Origin: Cyanobium sp. AMD-g
GTDB taxonomy: Bacteria > Cyanobacteriota > Cyanobacteriia > PCC-6307 > Cyanobiaceae
Assembly (NCBI RefSeq): GCF_024346395.1
Contig: NZ_JAGQCW010000003.1
Coordinates: 225,337 to 289,336 of the forward strand
Direction of reading: 5' to 3'
Length of the DNA stretch: 64,000 nucleotides
The notes under the pieces were generated by a model, which was not told where the DNA came from, searched no databases, and worked only from the letters and a program-made list of their open reading frames with translations. Below are positions 33,067-41,601 of the stretch, piece by piece (positions within the stretch are counted from its first letter, which is position 1; each line of letters opens with the position of its first letter). The translations under genes and the position numbers were made by a program.

Positions 33067-34763
33067 AGATCATTCTTAAGGAGTACCTCGCATCCCTTAG
33101 AGAGCGTGGTGATTTAGATAAGTCTGTCTTGCCTAACCTTCTCTCTGAAATCGGCCTGCGCGTTTTGAACACACCAATGATAGGAACTAGGCAGAATGGT
33201 GTAGACATAGCGGCTGTTGGAAAAATCAAAGGCGACGATAAGCAGAGATATCTATACCTGTTCTGTATCAAGGCGGGAAACATCACTCGTAGCGACTGGT
33301 CAACGGGGGTTCAGGGTGTCCGTTCAGAGCTGGATGAAATTAGGGATGTGTATCTCCGTAGCAACGTGGCGCGAGAGTACGCCGATCTTCCAATAAAAAT
33401 CTGCCTATGCTGTGGAGGAGAACTAGAGGAGACTGCTCTTATGAACTGGGCAGGATACACTGATACGCACACGACGGATAGAATTAGCTACGAACAGTGG
33501 AATGGAGATCGACTAGCTGATCTCATGATGAGATGCCTCTTGGCTCGTGAGCTTTTGGATGACGAGCCACGACGAAACTTCCAAAAGGCGGTGGCAATGG
33601 TCAATGAGCCGTCTGCTTGTTGCGACTACACTCGAGCCTTTCTCGGAAACCTATTGCTAGAGGAGGCTATATCTCAGAAGACCCAGCTACTTTCTTTACG
33701 CCAATCGTTCATCTGCCTGCATGCCGTGATTTCTTGGGCGATTGAGGCAAATAACTTAGAAAGTACGTACAGGATTTCCGAGCTTGGTTTGCTGTACTGC
33801 TGGAATTCACTTCGGAAGGCAAAGCCGTGGGAGAAGGCAACTAAGCACAACTCTACGTTAATGCTTATTCTGGATCAGTTTTTACAGCTCTATCTCATGG
33901 CGTCTGAGATGTTCTTTGAAAAAACGGCATATGCCCATTGCGAGACGCCGCACGCACTCTCTGTAGCTGTGAAATCACGAGAGCCTGTTGATGTCAATCT
34001 CGCGATGTATGAGCTCATGGGTAGATTGGCGATGCGAGGTATTTGGACTGATCATCTTGCCAAGATTCTATCAGAAGCTGACTCAGGGCGCTGGAGAAAT
34101 GCCCTGGTGGTGAGTACTAAGCGCACATTGAATACGATAGTCTCATTGATTAATACGAATCCAACCCTGGGCTCGCCGATTCGTGATGATCACATGATTG
34201 AAATTGCATTAGTTATGTACCTTGCGCAGTTGATGCACTCAGAGTCTCGTTTTCTGCCATGGTTAAAATGTATTTCTAGCCGAACAACCTTTGCTCTTCT
34301 TGCGAATGCTCAGTATCCCACATGTCTGAGTGACTACGCCGATCTTCTAGTGCATCCAAAGAGCAATGAAAAATCTTATATTGACGAGGCATGCGTGGGC
34401 AGTGTCTTGTATCCTTACATCTATTTCTGGATGCAGTACGTGGCCGATGATCAGGAGGTGAACGCATTCATAGATCGGCTAAGCACCGTGATACCAAACT
34501 GTACCCATCAAGCATGGTTTCCTGACGAGGAATCCGATGAGCTAATGTGGTGTGGTGACACGCATCATGGGATCTGCGTGCCCGATCTATCGCCTCAGAA
34601 TGGCCGAGAAGCATTGACATTTACTTTAGATCAAGCTTTGGCAACCTGCACCGCAATAAGAACCAATAGTGCAGTTGAGGCTGGCTTGATACCTTTGTTC
34701 TTGGCTGCATGTAGGCACTATCGAATGCCTATTCCGCCAAGCTTCTGGGTTCTGCCTAAGTAG
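33063..34763 (+). CDS. Large protein with restriction-endonuclease-like N-terminus
   Basis: A 566-residue protein. The first 90 residues resemble an Mrr/PD-(D/E)XK nuclease core: helix LLSEIGLRVLNTPMIG, then GTRQNGVDIAAVG with Asp48, then the strand YLYLFCIKAG with Lys70. In active enzymes the residue two before the Lys is usually E or Q; here it is Cys68, so activity is uncertain. The remaining 470 residues are helical, with several Cys and His, and not recognised. Translationally coupled to the helical-repeat gene by an ATGA overlap. With the ART-like gene this gives a three-gene unit whose composition suggests anti-phage or inter-bacterial conflict (inference). Confidence 0.6.
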   Translation: MKIILKEYLASLRERGDLDKSVLPNLLSEIGLRVLNTPMIGTRQNGVDIAAVGKIKGDDKQRYLYLFCIKAGNITRSDWSTGVQGVRSELDEIRDVYLRSNVAREYADLPIKICLCCGGELEETALMNWAGYTDTHTTDRISYEQWNGDRLADLMMRCLLARELLDDEPRRNFQKAVAMVNEPSACCDYTRAFLGNLLLEEAISQKTQLLSLRQSFICLHAVISWAIEANNLESTYRISELGLLYCWNSLRKAKPWEKATKHNSTLMLILDQFLQLYLMASEMFFEKTAYAHCETPHALSVAVKSREPVDVNLAMYELMGRLAMRGIWTDHLAKILSEADSGRWRNALVVSTKRTLNTIVSLINTNPTLGSPIRDDHMIEIALVMYLAQLMHSESRFLPWLKCISSRTTFALLANAQYPTCLSDYADLLVHPKSNEKSYIDEACVGSVLYPYIYFWMQYVADDQEVNAFIDRLSTVIPNCTHQAWFPDEESDELMWCGDTHHGICVPDLSPQNGREALTFTLDQALATCTAIRTNSAVEAGLIPLFLAACRHYRMPIPPSFWVLPK

Positions 34764-34772
34764 GCTCAACTC

Positions 34773-35252
34773 GTGCATTTGCTATATCTCAAAGTGTTTC
34801 CTCGATGTGCTAAATGCTTGCCCGCGAATCAGCATGGCAAGCCGCTTCATCTGGTAAATCGCTTGCTCCGCTCTTGGTTTGCCGGTAGGCTGAGCAATGG
34901 GCAGATAGATGCGAAAGCTTTTTCAGTTATTGATGAAAACTATAAGCTGCTCTATCATTCGCCACTCTTAAAATGTTAGTCCTTTCTTTTCGGGAGGCGG
35001 TTTAAAACACACCTATTTTCCGCAGCCGCCATTGCGCTTGCTAGCAGAAATCCCAAGTCACATTCTTCAACGCAAATTGCCTTGGCTGCGAACGCAAAAG
35101 ATTACTATTCCGCTAATGCGGTTGCTGTTGGCCTCGCAGGAGGCCTGGCCGGCCTTGTAATGTATGATTTTGATCAGCAAGTAAGATCGCTATATCAATC
35201 AACCCGCGCGGACCTTGTTGAAAGCGAACCAAGGACTGTGAAGCTTGCCTAG
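34773..35252 (+). pseudogene. Possible decayed gene interrupted by an in-frame TAG
   Basis: From GTG 34773 the frame runs 68 codons to TAG (34977-34979), then continues in the same frame for 90 further codons to TAG at 35250. The downstream half reads like real protein: AAIALASRNPKSHSSTQIAL, then a glycine-rich hydrophobic stretch AVGLAGGLAGLVMYDFD and a polar tail. Continuity over 480 bases with a single stop suggests one broken gene, though chance cannot be excluded. No family recognised. Confidence 0.35.
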
Positions 35253-36001
35253 ATGTGAATCCTTTGCGGGGCGGAAGGAGGCGCTGTCAAAGAACGCAGT
35301 AGGGCCTGCGTTAAGATCAGTAATGCTGTGCAGTGCTACAGATGAGGGCTCTGAGAGTGCTCAAGTATTTTTCCGAGGATTGACTAGGACCAGCTCCAAT
35401 GGAGGCTAAGTCTGACTTTCGCGTCTATTGTCACTTGGCCTGCTTCTCGAATCACAGGGATAGTGAGTGAAAATATGAGTCGACCTGCGACTTTGTCGAT
35501 TAGTCAGACCTGGAAATTCTGTGAACAACGCACTGAGGAGGAATGCGTTTCTTGCTGATGTCCCTTGTTCCCCTCAATGAGATGGCTCATGAGCATGTCG
35601 GTCGCTCAGCTTCCAGATCTGCAAAGTGGTACGAGCGGCTATCTGTCACGATTAGCGCTTGCCCAGTTCTGGTCTGGGGGTGTTGAGAAGCGATTCCATG
35701 ATCCTCCTATCTTGTCAAGACACGGCATGAAGAGGTAAGCATGTTTAGAGGCGGCTAGGAGAATCTTGTCAGCGAAGAAATAGGTTAGAAGGCTTATGCA
35801 CCTATCTGCAGGCGAAGCTCCCGTTGATCGGCATCCAGGTGCCGTTCTTCTGAAACGATGAAGCGAGCTTTTGGTTGCAGGCGGAGCGCAGCGGTTCCCC
35901 GTTAGGTCTTTGCATTTGTTCAGCTCCTGACATCGCCTTCCACGTAGTGGCCCCCCACAACGACCACCCCTTCTGACCGCCCCCGGCCCACCCCCTCCCC
36001 C
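35253..36001. other. Non-coding right border of the low-G+C island
   Basis: About 750 bases with no supported gene on either strand. Lower G+C than the flanking chromosome until about 35930, where C-rich sequence resumes just before the DUF2817 gene. Probably debris of the acquired segment. No insertion sequence ends, tRNA or integrase could be made out. Confidence 0.5.
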
Positions 36002-37087
36002 ATGGCCACCAGCGACTTCTTCCGCCCCGATTACCGCTCGGCCCGTGAGGCGTTCCTGGCCGCCGCCGTTGGCGCCGGCGCCCTGCTCACCAGCCATGTC
36101 CTGCCCGATCACCGCGGCCCGGCCGGCGAGCCGCTCGCCATCGATGCGGCGGCCCTGGGCCCCGCCGAGCCCGAGTCCCTGCTGCTGCTGATCTCCGGCA
36201 CCCACGGCGTGGAGGGCCTGGCCGGATCCGGTTGCCAGGTGGGCGTTCTGCTGGATGAACTCCGCGGCGCCCTGCCGGCCGGCGCCGGGGCGCTGCTGAT
36301 CCATGCCCTCAACCCCCACGGCTTCGCCTGGCTGCGCCGCGGCAACGAGGACAACATTGATCTCAACCGCAACGGCCTCGACTTCCGCGGCCCCCTGCCC
36401 GACAACCCGGCCTACGACGCCCTCCACGACGCCCTGCTGCCCGGCGACTGGGACGGGCCCGAGCGGCAACGGGCCGACGCCCTGCTGGAGGCCTTCATCA
36501 CTGGGCACGGGATGGCCGCCTACCAGGCGGCGCTGCAGCGCGGCCAGTACACCCATCCCACCGGCCTCTTCTACGGCGGCAGCCGCCCCAGCTGGTCGCT
36601 GTCCACCCTGGAGACGATCCTCACCGAGCACCTGGGCCCGGCCTGCCGCTGCCTGGCGGTGATCGACCTGCACACCGGCCTGGGCCCCTGGGGCTACGGG
36701 GAGCTGATCGGCAGCGGCAGCACCAACGCCGACTGGGAGCGGCTGCAGTGCTGGTATGGCCCGGAGGTCACCCGGCCCGGCCAGGGCCCCTCCAGCTCGT
36801 CGGTGGTGTCGGGCTCGGTGCCGGTGTTTCTGCGCCGAATGCTCCCTGCGGTGGAGCTCACCTATCTGGCCTTGGAGTTCGGCACCCGCCCGATCGATCA
36901 GGTGCTGGCGGCCCTGCGCGCCGATGCCTGGCTGCACGCCGTGCCCGATCGCCCCACCCCCCACCGCGAAGCGATCCGCCGCCAGGTGCGCGACGCCTTC
37001 CTGATCGACAGCCCCGCCTGGCGGGCCGCTGTGTACGGGCGCTGCGCCGATGTGGTGCTGCGGGCTTGTCGGGGGTTGGGGCAGTGA
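36002..37087 (+). CDS. DUF2817 / M14-like metallopeptidase
   Basis: A 361-residue protein of the DUF2817 branch of the M14 carboxypeptidase fold. Seen: the zinc motif SGTHGVEGLAGS (His and Glu, about 65-76), NPHGFAWLRRGNEDNIDLNRN (substrate-binding Asn-Arg region), the third zinc His in IDLHTGLGPWG, and ELTYLALEFGT near the C-terminus carrying the catalytic Glu. Probably a hydrolase of peptides or acylated amino acids. High G+C marks the return to native-like DNA after the island. Confidence 0.85.
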   Translation: MATSDFFRPDYRSAREAFLAAAVGAGALLTSHVLPDHRGPAGEPLAIDAAALGPAEPESLLLLISGTHGVEGLAGSGCQVGVLLDELRGALPAGAGALLIHALNPHGFAWLRRGNEDNIDLNRNGLDFRGPLPDNPAYDALHDALLPGDWDGPERQRADALLEAFITGHGMAAYQAALQRGQYTHPTGLFYGGSRPSWSLSTLETILTEHLGPACRCLAVIDLHTGLGPWGYGELIGSGSTNADWERLQCWYGPEVTRPGQGPSSSSVVSGSVPVFLRRMLPAVELTYLALEFGTRPIDQVLAALRADAWLHAVPDRPTPHREAIRRQVRDAFLIDSPAWRAAVYGRCADVVLRACRGLGQ

Positions 37088-37144
37088 GCCGTAACTCCGT
37101 TCGACAGCCGGCAGGATGGGGATGTCGACGTCGGGGTGCTGGCC

Positions 37145-37387
37145 ATGGCGGTGATCTCACTCAAGTTGAGCGAGGCCCTTGATGCCCAGCTCACGGAGCA
37201 GGCTCAACGGCGCCGTCTCAGCAAGTCTGAGTTGGTTCGACGCGCCTTGACGGCGTTTCTCCAATCCCCAGAGCAGGGCGTGGAAGGCACAGCGCAACTC
37301 TCCGCTGCTGATTTGTTGGCCGATCTCGTGGGCTGTTGCGAAGGCGGGCCTGCCGATCTGTCATCCAACCCTGGGTTCCTTTCTTAA
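37145..37387 (+). CDS. Ribbon-helix-helix antitoxin, C-terminally altered
   Basis: An 80-residue RHH/CopG-type DNA-binding protein (MAVISLKLSEALDAQLTEQA then RRLSKSELVRRALTAFL). The C-terminal part DLVGCCEGGPADLSSNP matches the usual tail of cyanobacterial RHH antitoxins, but normal members continue with a short segment ending in a GFGR-like end; here it stops after PGFLS. The change coincides with a deletion that removed most of the partner toxin. Confidence 0.75.
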   Translation: MAVISLKLSEALDAQLTEQAQRRRLSKSELVRRALTAFLQSPEQGVEGTAQLSAADLLADLVGCCEGGPADLSSNPGFLS

Positions 37388-37538
37388 GCGGTATGAGAAT
37401 GTGCCCGCTTCTCTGGCGGATGCCGCATTGATTCGCCGGGCGGAGATCAACGACTCACCGCTGCTTCTCGCGACGGATAGTGACTTCCAGATCTATCGCC
37501 GTCATGGACGACAGATGATTCCTCTGGTAAAGACGTAG
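37386..37538 (+). pseudogene. C-terminal remnant of a PIN-domain toxin
   Basis: Frame 37386-37538 encodes KRYENVPASLADAALIRRAE, then LLLATDSDFQIYRRHGRQMI and PLVKT before a stop. NVPxSLADA, TDSDF and YRRHGRxxIPL are the typical C-terminal third of VapC-like PIN toxins, including the last acidic metal ligands. The N-terminal two thirds with the first Asp are missing and there is no start codon, so this is a dead toxin left by a deletion between antitoxin and toxin. Confidence 0.75.
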
Positions 37539-37664
37539 ACGTTGTCTGTGCAGAAGCGGCCCTTCGGCCACCCACCCCAGGGGCAGTGTTTGAGCTTGCT
37601 TTCGCGCCGACAACATCTGAGCTATGCTGAATGAACGCCGACGTAGGACATTTAAGCCATTCCT

Positions 37665-37874
37665 ATGGAAAACACATTTGAGGCTGTTGTTGAAAAAGAT
37701 GGGCGTATCAGAATCCAGAGTCCTGTCCATCTGAAGACGGGGGCGAAGGTGTTCGTTTCCGTTCCCAGTGACGACCCTGACTCTGTCATCAACGGAGTTG
37801 TCTTGAGTGAAACGGCCCTGGCGGCCGACTGGCTGAACTCAGAAGAGGAAGCTGCATGGGCCCACCTGCAATAG
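37665..37874 (+). CDS. Antitoxin-like protein of a MazF-type pair
   Basis: A 69-residue protein, N-terminal half beta-rich and AbrB-like (MENTFEAVVEKDGRIRIQSP, VHLKTGAKVFVSV), C-terminal half acidic (LAADWLNSEEEAAWAHL), the part that usually wraps the toxin. The stop overlaps the toxin start by 19 bases. The pairing, not sequence identity to a known family, supports the antitoxin call. Confidence 0.75.
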   Translation: MENTFEAVVEKDGRIRIQSPVHLKTGAKVFVSVPSDDPDSVINGVVLSETALAADWLNSEEEAAWAHLQ

Positions 37875-38203
37875 GGGACGTCGTACTCATCCTCTTCCCC
37901 TATTCCGACCTGTCGCAAGCCAAGCGCAGGCCGGCCTTGGTCATTGCAGGCGTTGGAATGGGAGACTTTGTGCTGTGTCAGATCACAAGCAAGTCCTACG
38001 CAGACAGGCTGGCGATTCCTCTTTCGGACAGTGACTTTGCCGAAGGTGGGCTCAAGCGTGAGAGCTTTGTGCGCATCGGAAAGTTGTTCACTGCGAATTC
38101 TTCGATCGTTTCTGGAGTGGCCGGCCGGCTGAATCCTGTGAAAATGTCTGAGGCCTTGGATGTGTTGGTCGAGATCCTGCGTGCAGGTGGCCTTGAGCGG
38201 TGA
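37856..38203 (+). CDS. MazF/PemK-type endoribonuclease toxin
   Basis: A 115-residue toxin of the MazF/PemK/Kid fold, which cuts RNA. Seen: IGDVVLILFPYSDLSQAKRRPALVI (the conserved strand-loop with catalytic Arg), FVLCQITSK, and GGLKRESFVRIGKLFT with the conserved Ser. All blocks are present and the frame is intact, so the module is probably functional. It is the only complete toxin-antitoxin pair among three in this neighbourhood. Confidence 0.85.
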   Translation: MGPPAIGDVVLILFPYSDLSQAKRRPALVIAGVGMGDFVLCQITSKSYADRLAIPLSDSDFAEGGLKRESFVRIGKLFTANSSIVSGVAGRLNPVKMSEALDVLVEILRAGGLER

Positions 38204-38277
38204 CGTGCCTCCGCATCAATGGGGGCAGCCCTGGGCACCGAGGGGACGAGAGTGGATCCTCCCGGTGCCCCTGCCCG

Positions 38278-38634
38278 ATGCGATCCCCCCTGGTGGCCCT
38301 GTGTGCCGTAGCCGCTCTGCTGATCCCGCCAATCCCGGCGGCCCAGGCCCAGGCCGCCTGGCAGACCTGCAGCTTCAACGGCCGCGCCGAAGCCTGCCTG
38401 GTCGCGGGTGGCTCCACCTCGTTCACGGTCACCTTCCGCTCCGACGGCAAGCAGATCGAGATGGAGAAGGTGGGCGAGCCCTGGTCCTGCGGCCAGGGGG
38501 ATCAGGAGGAATGCGGCAAGTTACTGATCACCGAGCCGAGCAATGGCCGCACCACCCTGGCCACCTACCGGCAGACCGCCTCCGCCTTCCTGGTGCGCAG
38601 CGAGCGGGGCAACACCTACTCGATTCCCTATTGA
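38278..38634 (+). CDS. Small secreted protein, unknown function
   Basis: A 118-residue protein with a clear signal peptide (MRSPLVALCAVAALLIPPIP then AAQAQAAW). The mature part is about 90 residues with four cysteines in two pairs (CSFNGRAEAC and CGQGDQEEC), likely disulfide-bonded, and ends SERGNTYSIPY. ATG 38278 is chosen because it starts the signal; the open frame upstream overlaps the MazF gene. Its last about 40 bases are repeated at 39253-39298. Confidence 0.7.
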   Translation: MRSPLVALCAVAALLIPPIPAAQAQAAWQTCSFNGRAEACLVAGGSTSFTVTFRSDGKQIEMEKVGEPWSCGQGDQEECGKLLITEPSNGRTTLATYRQTASAFLVRSERGNTYSIPY

Positions 38635-38716
38635 ATTCGGTTGGCCATTGGGCAACGGTCAAGTTCGCCTGCTCGTGGCAGCAGGGCTATTCTGTCAATG
38701 AAGCTCGGGAGCGCCA

Positions 38717-38776
38717 TTGTCAGCAACCGTCTTCCGGGATGGCGAATTTCGGTTTTTCTTCTTCTTCTACAGTTAG
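38717..38776 (+). pseudogene. N-terminal remnant of a DUF4160 protein
   Basis: From TTG 38717 the frame reads MSATVFRDGEFRFFFFFYS then stop. DUF4160 proteins begin with an MPTVxRxGxYRFFFYS-like strand pair and continue for 60-70 residues through a PPHVHV motif. Here the TTC repeat appears expanded and the rest of the gene is gone. The position immediately upstream of a DUF2442 gene is the normal partner arrangement, which supports the assignment of such a short fragment. Confidence 0.6.
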
Positions 38777-38803
38777 TTGAGTTACACCAACAGGAGATCA
38801 TCG

Positions 38804-39100
38804 ATGCCTGGAACAACCACTTTGGGGGCTGAGGTCACGAATGTTTCCGTCCACTGCATCTGGATGTTGATTGATGATGAGGAGTTGGCCCTTCCTTATG
38901 CCGAGTTTCCTTGGTTCAAAGCGGCTACGATTCAGCAGATCATCAACGTCCTGCGACCCACGGCCGACCATCTCTATTGGCCTGATCTAGACGTTGACTT
39001 GTCCGTTGAGTCGATACGCCATCCCGAGAGGTTCCCGCTGAGGGCGAAGACGACGTCCAAGTCATTCCACTCACCTGAGCCGCCCCCTCCAGTCCACTGA
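38804..39100 (+). CDS. DUF2442 family protein
   Basis: A 98-residue protein with the DUF2442 pattern: VTNVSVHCIWMLIDDEELAL, then LPYAEFPWFKAATIQQIINV and LYWPDLDVDLSVESI. DUF2442 and DUF4160 proteins usually occur as adjacent pairs with toxin-antitoxin-like behaviour, often near mobile DNA. The ATG at 38804 has a GGAG site 8 bases upstream. Its partner is only a fragment, so this is an orphan. Confidence 0.85.
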   Translation: MPGTTTLGAEVTNVSVHCIWMLIDDEELALPYAEFPWFKAATIQQIINVLRPTADHLYWPDLDVDLSVESIRHPERFPLRAKTTSKSFHSPEPPPPVH

Positions 39101-39252
39101 TGCCATGGGTCTCATGGGGCCCATGCTCTCTGCGGCCTGGTGATGGCAAAGGTCAGGTGCTTCCTCACAAAGAATCTTTCGCGAAGCCCATCCTTTCGCC
39201 ATGAGCAATCCACAATTGCCCCTGGTTCTCGTGGGCAATGTTCCTTGGCGTC

Positions 39253-39298
39253 GTCGTGCGCAGCGAGCGGGGCAACACCTACACGATTCCCTGTTAGG
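39253..39298 (+). repeat. Partial duplicate of the 3' end of the secreted-protein gene at 38278
   Basis: GTGCGCAGCGAGCGGGGCAA and the bases after it (39256-39297) repeat 38593-38634 with three or four changes, including a matching stop codon position. No signal peptide or other part of the gene is present, so it is a fragment of a second copy. Between the two copies lie the DUF4160/DUF2442 remnants. Confidence 0.75.
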
Positions 39299-39313
39299 GA
39301 CCTCCAGGCTGAC

Positions 39314-40852
39314 TCAGTGCAGCGAGCTCAGCGCACCACCGCCGCCACCGGCTTCCTCGGCCGAGCCGATGCGGGCGAACAGATCGGTGCTCTCGCGGTT
39401 CAGGTGCACCACCTCCACCACGCTGCCGCCCAGCTTGAGCCGGCGGATCACCTGATCGAGGGCGGCGACGCCGCTCTGGTCCCAGATGTGGGCGTCGGCC
39501 ATGTCGATCGTCACCCTGGCCGGGTGTTCGTGGATCTCGAAACCCGCCCGGAAGTAGATGCTGCTCACGAAGAACAGCTGGCCGCGCACCACATAGACGC
39601 GATGGTCGTCGCCTTCGAGGCGACTCTCCACGGCGATCACCTTGGCCACCTTGCGGCTGAACAGGATCCCGGCCAGGGCCACACCGGCGAGCAGGCCGAT
39701 CGCCAGGTTGTGGGTGATCACCGTGATTCCCACGGTGAGCAGCATCACGGCGGTGTCGCTCTTGGGAATCCGCCGGATCCCCGTGATCGATCCGATGTTG
39801 GCGGTGTTGATGGCGATCATCACCATCACCCCCACCAGGGTGGCCATCGGGATCTGGTTCACCCAGTCACGGGCCAGCAGGATCATCGCCAGCAGGCTCA
39901 CCCCCGAGGCCAGCGTCGACAGCCGCGTGCGGCCGCCGTAGCCCACGTTCATCACCGACTGCCCCACCAGGGCGCAGCCGGCCATGCCGCCGAACAGGGA
40001 ACTGACGATGTTGCCGATGCCCTGGCCCCGGGCCTCGGTGTTCTTGTGGCTGGTCTGGTCGGTGAGGTCGTCGAGGATGTCCTGGGTCAGGAAGGTCTCC
40101 ATCAGCCCCACCAGCGAGATTGCCAGGGCCGTGGGCAGGACCAGGCCCAGCGTGCCGAAGCTCAGGGGCACCTGGGGCAGGGCGAACCGGGGCAGGCCCG
40201 CCGGCAGGGTGCCCAGGCTCGCCACCGTGGGCAGATCGAGTCCGAGGCCGATCGAGATCCCGGTGGTGATCAGGATGGCGATCAGGGCCGACGGCACCAC
40301 CCGGGTGAGCCGCGGCAGCAGATAGATGATCGCCAGGGTGAGCAGCATCAGTCCCCACACCGCCGGCAGCTGGGCGGCCTCGACCACCACCGTCTCCGGG
40401 TGAAAGACATCGAGCCCCAGCTGGGGCAGCTGGGCCAGCAGGATCAGGATCGCCAGGGCATTGACAAACCCCGCCATCACCGGCTGCGGCACGAAGCGCA
40501 TCTGGTGGGCCAGCCGCAGGTAGCCCCAGGCGATCTGGAAGACCCCGGTGAGCAGTCCCGCCGCCAGCAGGTATTGCAGACCCAGCCCCTGGCCCAGCAG
40601 CTCACCCTGCTGCACCAGGCCCGTCATCAGCAGGGCCGTGGAGCCGGTGGCGGAGGTGATCATCGCCGTGCGGCCCCCCACCACCGCCAGGGTCACCGAC
40701 AACAGGAAGGCCCCGAACAGGCCCACGCTGGGGTCCACCCCGGCGATGCCGGAGAAGGCGATCGCCTCCGGAATCATGGCGAAGGCCACCACCAGGCCCG
40801 AGAGGATGTCGCGGTGGGGCTGGCCCCACCACTCCTTGATGGAGAAGGTCAT
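39314..40852 (-). CDS. SulP family anion transporter with STAS domain
   Basis: A 512-residue SulP protein. Membrane part: [55 protein letters not shown], with about 11-13 helices. C-terminal STAS domain: [24 protein letters not shown]. SulP members move sulfate, bicarbonate or other anions; cyanobacterial BicA is one of them, but this protein differs from BicA in the substrate-lining motifs I remember, so the substrate is left open. ATG 40852 follows a suitable purine-poor leader; 66 bases more are open upstream. Confidence 0.88.
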   Translation of the reverse strand: MTFSIKEWWGQPHRDILSGLVVAFAMIPEAIAFSGIAGVDPSVGLFGAFLLSVTLAVVGGRTAMITSATGSTALLMTGLVQQGELLGQGLGLQYLLAAGLLTGVFQIAWGYLRLAHQMRFVPQPVMAGFVNALAILILLAQLPQLGLDVFHPETVVVEAAQLPAVWGLMLLTLAIIYLLPRLTRVVPSALIAILITTGISIGLGLDLPTVASLGTLPAGLPRFALPQVPLSFGTLGLVLPTALAISLVGLMETFLTQDILDDLTDQTSHKNTEARGQGIGNIVSSLFGGMAGCALVGQSVMNVGYGGRTRLSTLASGVSLLAMILLARDWVNQIPMATLVGVMVMIAINTANIGSITGIRRIPKSDTAVMLLTVGITVITHNLAIGLLAGVALAGILFSRKVAKVIAVESRLEGDDHRVYVVRGQLFFVSSIYFRAGFEIHEHPARVTIDMADAHIWDQSGVAALDQVIRRLKLGGSVVEVVHLNRESTDLFARIGSAEEAGGGGGALSSLH

Positions 40853-41109
40853 GGAAAAGCTTGGACGGATCAATCCCTGTTCAGGTCCCCCGGCAGCGGG
40901 CCGACCGGGTGCAGCCACGGCGGCGGTGGCCTACGGGGGGGTGATCGTCATGGAACTGACCGTACCAGCCCCCGTCATCACTGCCGTGAGACCACCAAGG
41001 GAGGTCACGCCGATCTGGCTCCGCCGGCGGGTGCCGGCTGATCATCGGGCGAAGCCGGACAGCCTGAACAGCCGACTTAGCCTGCGCGCGCTATGGAAGG
41101 GCTGCCTTG

Positions 41110-41601
41110 ATGACCGCTCCAGTGACCACTCCGGAAGCCCCCAGGCCACCCTTTCCCCCCTTCGATGCCGAAACGGCGGCGAAGAAAGTGCGAATGGCCG
41201 AGGATGCCTGGAACGGCCGCGATCCGGAACGGGTGGCGCTGGCCTACAGCCCGGACAGCGTCTGGCGCAACCGGGCCGAATTCGTCAGCGGCCGCGAGGC
41301 CATCCAGCAGTTCCTGGCCCGCAAGTGGGCCAAGGAGCTCGACTATCGCCTGATCAAGGAACTCTGGGCCTTCCACGGCAACCGCATCGCCGTGCGTTTC
41401 GCCTACGAATGGCACGACGATTCCGGCCAGTGGTTCCGTGCCTACGGCAACGAAAACTGGGAGTTCGATGCCCAGGGGTTCATGCACACCCGCATCGCCA
41501 GCATCAACGACCTGCCGATCCAGGAGAGCGACAGGAAGTACCACTGGCCGCTGGGCCGCCGCCCCGATGATCACCCGGGCCTGTCCGATCTGGGGCTCTG
41601 A
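41110..41601 (+). CDS. DUF1348 / NTF2-like protein
   Basis: A 163-residue NTF2-like (SnoaL-type cone) protein with the DUF1348 motifs [64 protein letters not shown] and [21 protein letters not shown]. Widely conserved in bacteria; usually called a nuclear transport factor 2 family protein without a known reaction. Its stop directly abuts the stop of the convergent alcohol dehydrogenase. Confidence 0.85.
   Translation: MTAPVTTPEAPRPPFPPFDAETAAKKVRMAEDAWNGRDPERVALAYSPDSVWRNRAEFVSGREAIQQFLARKWAKELDYRLIKELWAFHGNRIAVRFAYEWHDDSGQWFRAYGNENWEFDAQGFMHTRIASINDLPIQESDRKYHWPLGRRPDDHPGLSDLGL

Noticed and set aside
29366..34763. Prophage interpretation of the low-G+C island
   Set aside because: No capsid, portal, terminase, tail, integrase or lysis gene is recognisable.
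34977..34979. In-frame TAG considered as recoding (selenocysteine or pyrrolysine-like)
   Set aside because: TAG recoding by pyrrolysine is not known in cyanobacteria, no stem-loop is seen, and decay is simpler.
39140..41041. Long open frame on the plus strand across the SulP gene
   Set aside because: It is a Gln/His/Gly/Arg-rich shadow of the well-supported minus-strand SulP transporter, a common effect of high G+C.
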